This document shows, one piece after another, positions 60,993 through 64,000 of a DNA stretch of 64,000 nt. The DNA lies in assembly GCF_009014635.1 (NCBI RefSeq), contig NZ_BKCF01000001.1:620001-684000 (forward strand). Reading direction: 5' to 3'. The position numbers were made by a program, and so were the translations under genes. Within the stretch, counting starts at the first letter, position 1. Every line of letters begins with the position of its first letter. The DNA is from Patiriisocius marinistellae. GTDB lineage: Bacteria; Bacteroidota; Bacteroidia; Flavobacteriales; Flavobacteriaceae. The notes beneath the pieces were generated by a model that searched no databases, was not told the DNA's origin, and saw only the letters and a list, made by a program, of their open reading frames with translations.

Positions 60993-62333
60993 TTATTTTT
61001 TCTTAATTTTCTTTTTCTTGTAGCTTTCTGGTTGAGGTAAAATCCAAGGGTGGTGTTCAAAGTGTTTCCATGGCTCACTTGCTAGGTCTACTTTAGGATC
61101 AATGAGTTGGTTAGAGCCCCCTCCATTAATTTTAACTCTTGCATCCACATATACTGCAACGTCCCGTCCATTTTTATTTTCTGCTTCTTTGATGCGCTGG
61201 CATAACTGCCAGATCATATCTGGTTTAGTTCTTACTGCTCGGCGTTGCTTTCTTGATAATAAGGAGTCAATTGGGTAGCGTCTTCTACTATCTGTGGCCT
61301 TGTCAACAACATAATATGTTGCATTTCCAGACTTACTTCGTAACATCATACGCCAACTTAATCTATGTCCTTCTTCGGTCCACAATACATCATCTTTAAA
61401 AGTCCAATGACGTAGAGGGAGCAAAATTTGGATTACAAAATAAACACTAAAAACACCAATTAAAGCGGGTTTGTAATTAGGCACTTTTATCTCGCCAGCA
61501 GTATATAATTGTTTTTTAGGGAGAAATCGACGTTGTAATGTTTCAGAAGAGAAAAAGAATAGTGCAAATGCAATTGACATGTAAGGAAAAATACCAATTT
61601 GAAACACAACTGAGTTGAATAAATGGAAAAATACAGAAATACAGAATGCAACAAGGCGGGTACGTTTCCAAAGAAGTAGCGGAACTATAAGCAGATCAAA
61701 TAATATACCTACGTAAGTGATACATGCTTGAATCCAATCTATTTGCAGAATGGGACCAATTAACCAATAATCTTTTTTACCACGCATAAAGAGTTCTGCA
61801 ACAGTACCATCAAGCCAGTCTGGATACCATTTTGCAACTGAGGCGTAAGTATATACTATCCATATTTGTAAAATTATGACTAGTAAAACCCATCGTGGCA
61901 TGGAGGGTGACTTTATTTTTGTATTAAGTTTTGCATCAAGAGAAAACCATTTGTTTGCGGGTAGAAATACCATCAACCAGCAAAGTAACATCATTAAATA
62001 ATAGTGATTGTTATAAGAGGTTTTTTGCATAAGATAAACGCAACTCCACATGAGAGCATAAAAAAACATGCTCCATTTGTATTTGTAGCCTAGCATTACA
62101 CAAAGCCCAAAAACTCCCATCAAAGCAAAATAGATGTACATCCAATTGCCTGGTAGCGGTTGTAAAAACTCAAACCCTATAAAGTTGAATGTAAAGTCTG
62201 GCTCAATGAGAGTTCGTTTTACCCAGCCTGTTGCAATTGCGCCAAAACCTTCGATTGCGATGAGTGCTCCAAAAACCACACGCCATAAAACGAGCCCAGT
62301 GTTGTCTATATGTTTGAATAAAAACTTATCCAT
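60993..62333 (-). CDS. HTTM-domain membrane protein (gamma-carboxylase-like)
   Basis: A 446-residue integral membrane protein of the HTTM/vitamin K-dependent gamma-carboxylase family. The first 280 residues hold six to eight hydrophobic helices, with VVFGALIAIEGFGAIATGW, YNNHYYLMMLLCWLMVFLPANKWF and a YTYASVAKWYPDWLDGTVAEL segment typical of the family. The last 150 residues are soluble, with Arg-rich and Tyr-rich runs (YPIDSLLSRKQRRAVRTKPDM). Bacterial members have no established substrate. It overlaps the ribF stop by 8 bases. Confidence 0.88.
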   Translation of the reverse strand: MDKFLFKHIDNTGLVLWRVVFGALIAIEGFGAIATGWVKRTLIEPDFTFNFIGFEFLQPLPGNWMYIYFALMGVFGLCVMLGYKYKWSMFFYALMWSCVYLMQKTSYNNHYYLMMLLCWLMVFLPANKWFSLDAKLNTKIKSPSMPRWVLLVIILQIWIVYTYASVAKWYPDWLDGTVAELFMRGKKDYWLIGPILQIDWIQACITYVGILFDLLIVPLLLWKRTRLVAFCISVFFHLFNSVVFQIGIFPYMSIAFALFFFSSETLQRRFLPKKQLYTAGEIKVPNYKPALIGVFSVYFVIQILLPLRHWTFKDDVLWTEEGHRLSWRMMLRSKSGNATYYVVDKATDSRRRYPIDSLLSRKQRRAVRTKPDMIWQLCQRIKEAENKNGRDVAVYVDARVKINGGGSNQLIDPKVDLASEPWKHFEHHPWILPQPESYKKKKIKKK

Positions 62334-63267
62334 TTTTTCTCACTTCGGAAATGTAACTACGGGCAAAAAGCTCGTCTTTGTTAATTGCTTCTTTTAGCAT
62401 GTCTAAATTTTTAAATGTCTCTTCATCACGAATATGTGTTAAGAATTCTAAATTTAGTTTTTTACCATACAAATCTCCATCAAAGTCTAAGAAATAAGTT
62501 TCAATGGTTTTTGAGGTGCCACCTACGGTAGGGTTTGTTCCTATGCTTGTAATTCCATAGTAATTTATATCATTTATTTTTGATTCTACCACATAAACAC
62601 CGTTCACAGGCACAAGTTTATAAGACTCAGCGATTGCAAGATTTGCTGTAGGGTATTTTAGTGTTCGTCCTATTGCTTTTCCTTTGACGACAGTTCCTGA
62701 TATCATAAAATTATAGCCTAAATAATCATTAGCAGTATTAATGTCTCCTGCCTCAATAGCTCTCCTAATTTTAGTTGAACTTACCGAAACTTCATCAAGT
62801 TGTTGAGCGCTAATCTCTTCGACTTCAAAACCAAACTCCTTTCCGAAGGCTTTTAAATCATTAATATCTGCATTACGGTTACGGCCAAAGCGGTGGTCGT
62901 AGCCAATTATAATTTTTTTTGCTTTAAGTTTTTCGACAAGAATGTCACGTACATATTGCAGCGCTGATAATCTTGAAAACTCGTATGTAAAAGGTTCTAC
63001 AACAAAGTGGTCTAATCCAGCAGCTTCGAGTAACTGCTTTTTTTCTTGCAATGTGTTAATGAGTTTAATATTACTATCCTTTTGTAAAACCATTCTGGGG
63101 TGAGGGAAAAATGTAAGTACAACAGATTCTAACCCATCTTTTTTTGCGGCTGACACGAGTCTCTCAACAATGGCTTTGTGGCCAATGTGTACACCATCAA
63201 ACGTGCCAATAGTTATTACACTTTGAGTAGTGCTATTAAAAGTGGAAGCATCTAGATATTCCTCCAT
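62326..63267 (-). CDS. ribF: Bifunctional riboflavin kinase/FAD synthetase
   Basis: A 313-residue enzyme that makes FMN and then FAD from riboflavin. The N-terminal adenylyltransferase shows ITIGTFDGVHIGHKAIVERL, then IIIGYDHRFGRNRNADI and SSTKIRRAIEAGDI. The C-terminal kinase shows GRTLKYPTANLAI and NGVYVVESKI then SIGTNPTVGG. Length is typical. The stop overlaps the HTTM start; pth lies one base upstream, so these three form a run. One exact dispersed 10-mer (62343-62352) and one near-copy (62840-62848) lie inside. Confidence 0.97.
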   Translation of the reverse strand: MEEYLDASTFNSTTQSVITIGTFDGVHIGHKAIVERLVSAAKKDGLESVVLTFFPHPRMVLQKDSNIKLINTLQEKKQLLEAAGLDHFVVEPFTYEFSRLSALQYVRDILVEKLKAKKIIIGYDHRFGRNRNADINDLKAFGKEFGFEVEEISAQQLDEVSVSSTKIRRAIEAGDINTANDYLGYNFMISGTVVKGKAIGRTLKYPTANLAIAESYKLVPVNGVYVVESKINDINYYGITSIGTNPTVGGTSKTIETYFLDFDGDLYGKKLNLEFLTHIRDEETFKNLDMLKEAINKDELFARSYISEVRKNG

Positions 63268-63268
63268 G

Positions 63269-64000
63269 TTATTTGCCGTTAAAGGTGTTCATTGTATTAT
63301 TAATTCCTGCAAGTCCAAAAGAGGGGATAATTTGAGACGCTTTTTCAAGTCGCTCTCCAAGTGCCGCTTCTTCTTCTGGTGTCCATTCGCCTAGCACATA
63401 ATCAACCTGGCGCCCTTTTGAAAACTCATCACTAATACCAAACCTAAATCTAGGGTAACTACCAGAATTTAAAACTGCTTGAATATCTTTTAAACCATTA
63501 TGACCGCCGCTGCTACCTCGCGTTTTAATTCTAAATGTACCAAAAGAAAGGTTTAAATCATCTGTAATTACAAGCATATTCTCAACAGGAATATTCTCTT
63601 TATCAAGCCAGTATTTTACTGCTTTCCCGCTAAGGTTCATAAAAGTACTTGGTTTTAAAAGTATAAATGTACGGCCTTTTGATTTGTAGGTGGTTACGTC
63701 TCCCAGTTTTACGGTTTCCCAAGTAAGGTCTTCTTTTTTAGCCAAATAGTCCAGCACTTTAAACCCAATATTGTGACGGGTGTTTTCATATTTAGGGCCA
63801 ATGTTTCCAAGGCCGGCGATTAGAAATTTTTTCATAGTTGTGGGGTCAGTTTTGGGTGCTTCAATAATGTGACTAGCATTATCGGTGTTTTTTTCATGTT
63901 TAATTGATGTTTCGGAATTAGTGTTCTCATTTTGTTGTTCAGAGTTTTTTAAATGAGACACCTCAGTGGTTGATGCTGTTTTATTTCCGAAGAAAAGTTT
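63269..64000 (-). CDS. pth: Peptidyl-tRNA hydrolase with N-terminal extension, 5' end beyond window
   Basis: Pth recycles tRNA from peptidyl-tRNA released by stalled ribosomes. The core starts at MKKFLIAGLGNIGPKYENTR (ATG at 63835) and contains the catalytic His in TRHNIGFKVLDYL, then FMNLSGKAVKYW, DDLNLSFG and GGHNGLKDI. The frame runs further upstream without a stop: a GTG at 63961 opens a 42-residue polar extension, and the same frame continues to 64000 as KLFFGNKTASTTE. So the true start is either 63835 or beyond the right edge. The extension is low in complexity (SEQQNENTNSETSIKHEKN) and unlike the compact enzyme. An exact dispersed 10-mer (63983-63992) is in this part. Confidence 0.9.
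   Translation of the reverse strand, partial: KLFFGNKTASTTEVSHLKNSEQQNENTNSETSIKHEKNTDNASHIIEAPKTDPTTMKKFLIAGLGNIGPKYENTRHNIGFKVLDYLAKKEDLTWETVKLGDVTTYKSKGRTFILLKPSTFMNLSGKAVKYWLDKENIPVENMLVITDDLNLSFGTFRIKTRGSSGGHNGLKDIQAVLNSGSYPRFRFGISDEFSKGRQVDYVLGEWTPEEEAALGERLEKASQIIPSFGLAGINNTMNTFNGK

Noticed and set aside
952-63992. The 10-mer as a Chi or KOPS-type oriented signal
   Set aside because: Orientation is nearly balanced (8 against 10) within one 64-kb stretch, whereas those signals are strand-biased.
1-64000. tRNA, rRNA, CRISPR, transposase or prophage features
   Set aside because: Looked for cloverleaf ends, regularly spaced repeats and DDE/integrase motifs; none were found.

Overview
The window looks like chromosomal DNA from a member of the Flavobacteriaceae (Bacteroidota). 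This rests on the low G+C content, a protein with a type IX secretion type B C-terminal domain, promoter boxes of the Bacteroidota type (TAnnTTTG), a flavobacterial-type fused acyltransferase (OlsF-like), and a set of families common in this group (DUF4286, DUF5995, GbsR, T9SS, TlpA-like). Genes are densely packed. I found no rRNA, tRNA, CRISPR array, transposase or integrase gene.

Layout. 1-4418: a truncated secreted-protein gene, an AraC-type regulator and a large secreted PKD/T9SS protein. 4421-11184 (minus): metG with its terminator, then a run of secreted protein, Tex, a deacetylase and a newly called 59-residue Cys-rich protein. 11383-13916 (plus): an Ntn-hydrolase/TPR protein, an LD-carboxypeptidase and a YraN protein. 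13929-21005: a TlpA-like thioredoxin, Mfd, a flavoprotein disulfide reductase and a TspO-related protein. 21025-26781 (minus): the four-gene ligase-associated DNA repair operon (exonuclease, ligase, helicase, phosphoesterase). 27034-31310: a TerB-like gene facing a Ras-like signalling set (coiled-coil protein, roadblock-like protein, PAS-like protein, small GTPase, hybrid kinase), which lies downstream of fbp. 32459-36867: GNAT, aspartate kinase, OlsF-like enzyme and DUF5995.

36901-40458: a small ArsR/DUF1304 operon, a VOC protein, a 2-hydroxyacid dehydrogenase, then a cassette-like element (lipoprotein gene plus a 200-base imperfect hairpin with GTTAGCAAT ends) followed by a decayed gene. 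40468-47041 (minus): a housekeeping run from serS through a TPR protein, DUF4286, rsmA, mgtE and a thioesterase to a cupin. 47187-47675: a 36-residue membrane peptide and a DUF1622 protein. 48256-55089 (plus): an RND efflux operon led by a GbsR/MarR regulator and closed by a TetR regulator. 55226-60857 (minus): a TetR-led redox/electrophile-stress operon with two matching operator-like palindromes. 60993-64000 (minus): an HTTM protein, ribF and pth.

The most unusual signal is not a gene. The 10-mer ATTTCCGAAG (or its complement CTTCGGAAAT) occurs 18 times by hand count, in both orientations, in intergenic DNA and in several reading frames of unrelated genes, with seven more copies lacking only the terminal A/T. 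A small fraction of one copy would be expected by chance. It is constrained as DNA rather than protein and could be an uptake-like, nucleoid or methylation signal. Other items worth a second look are the Ras-like GTPase module with a pseudo-receiver kinase, the integron-cassette-like element, and the paired operators of the redox operon.
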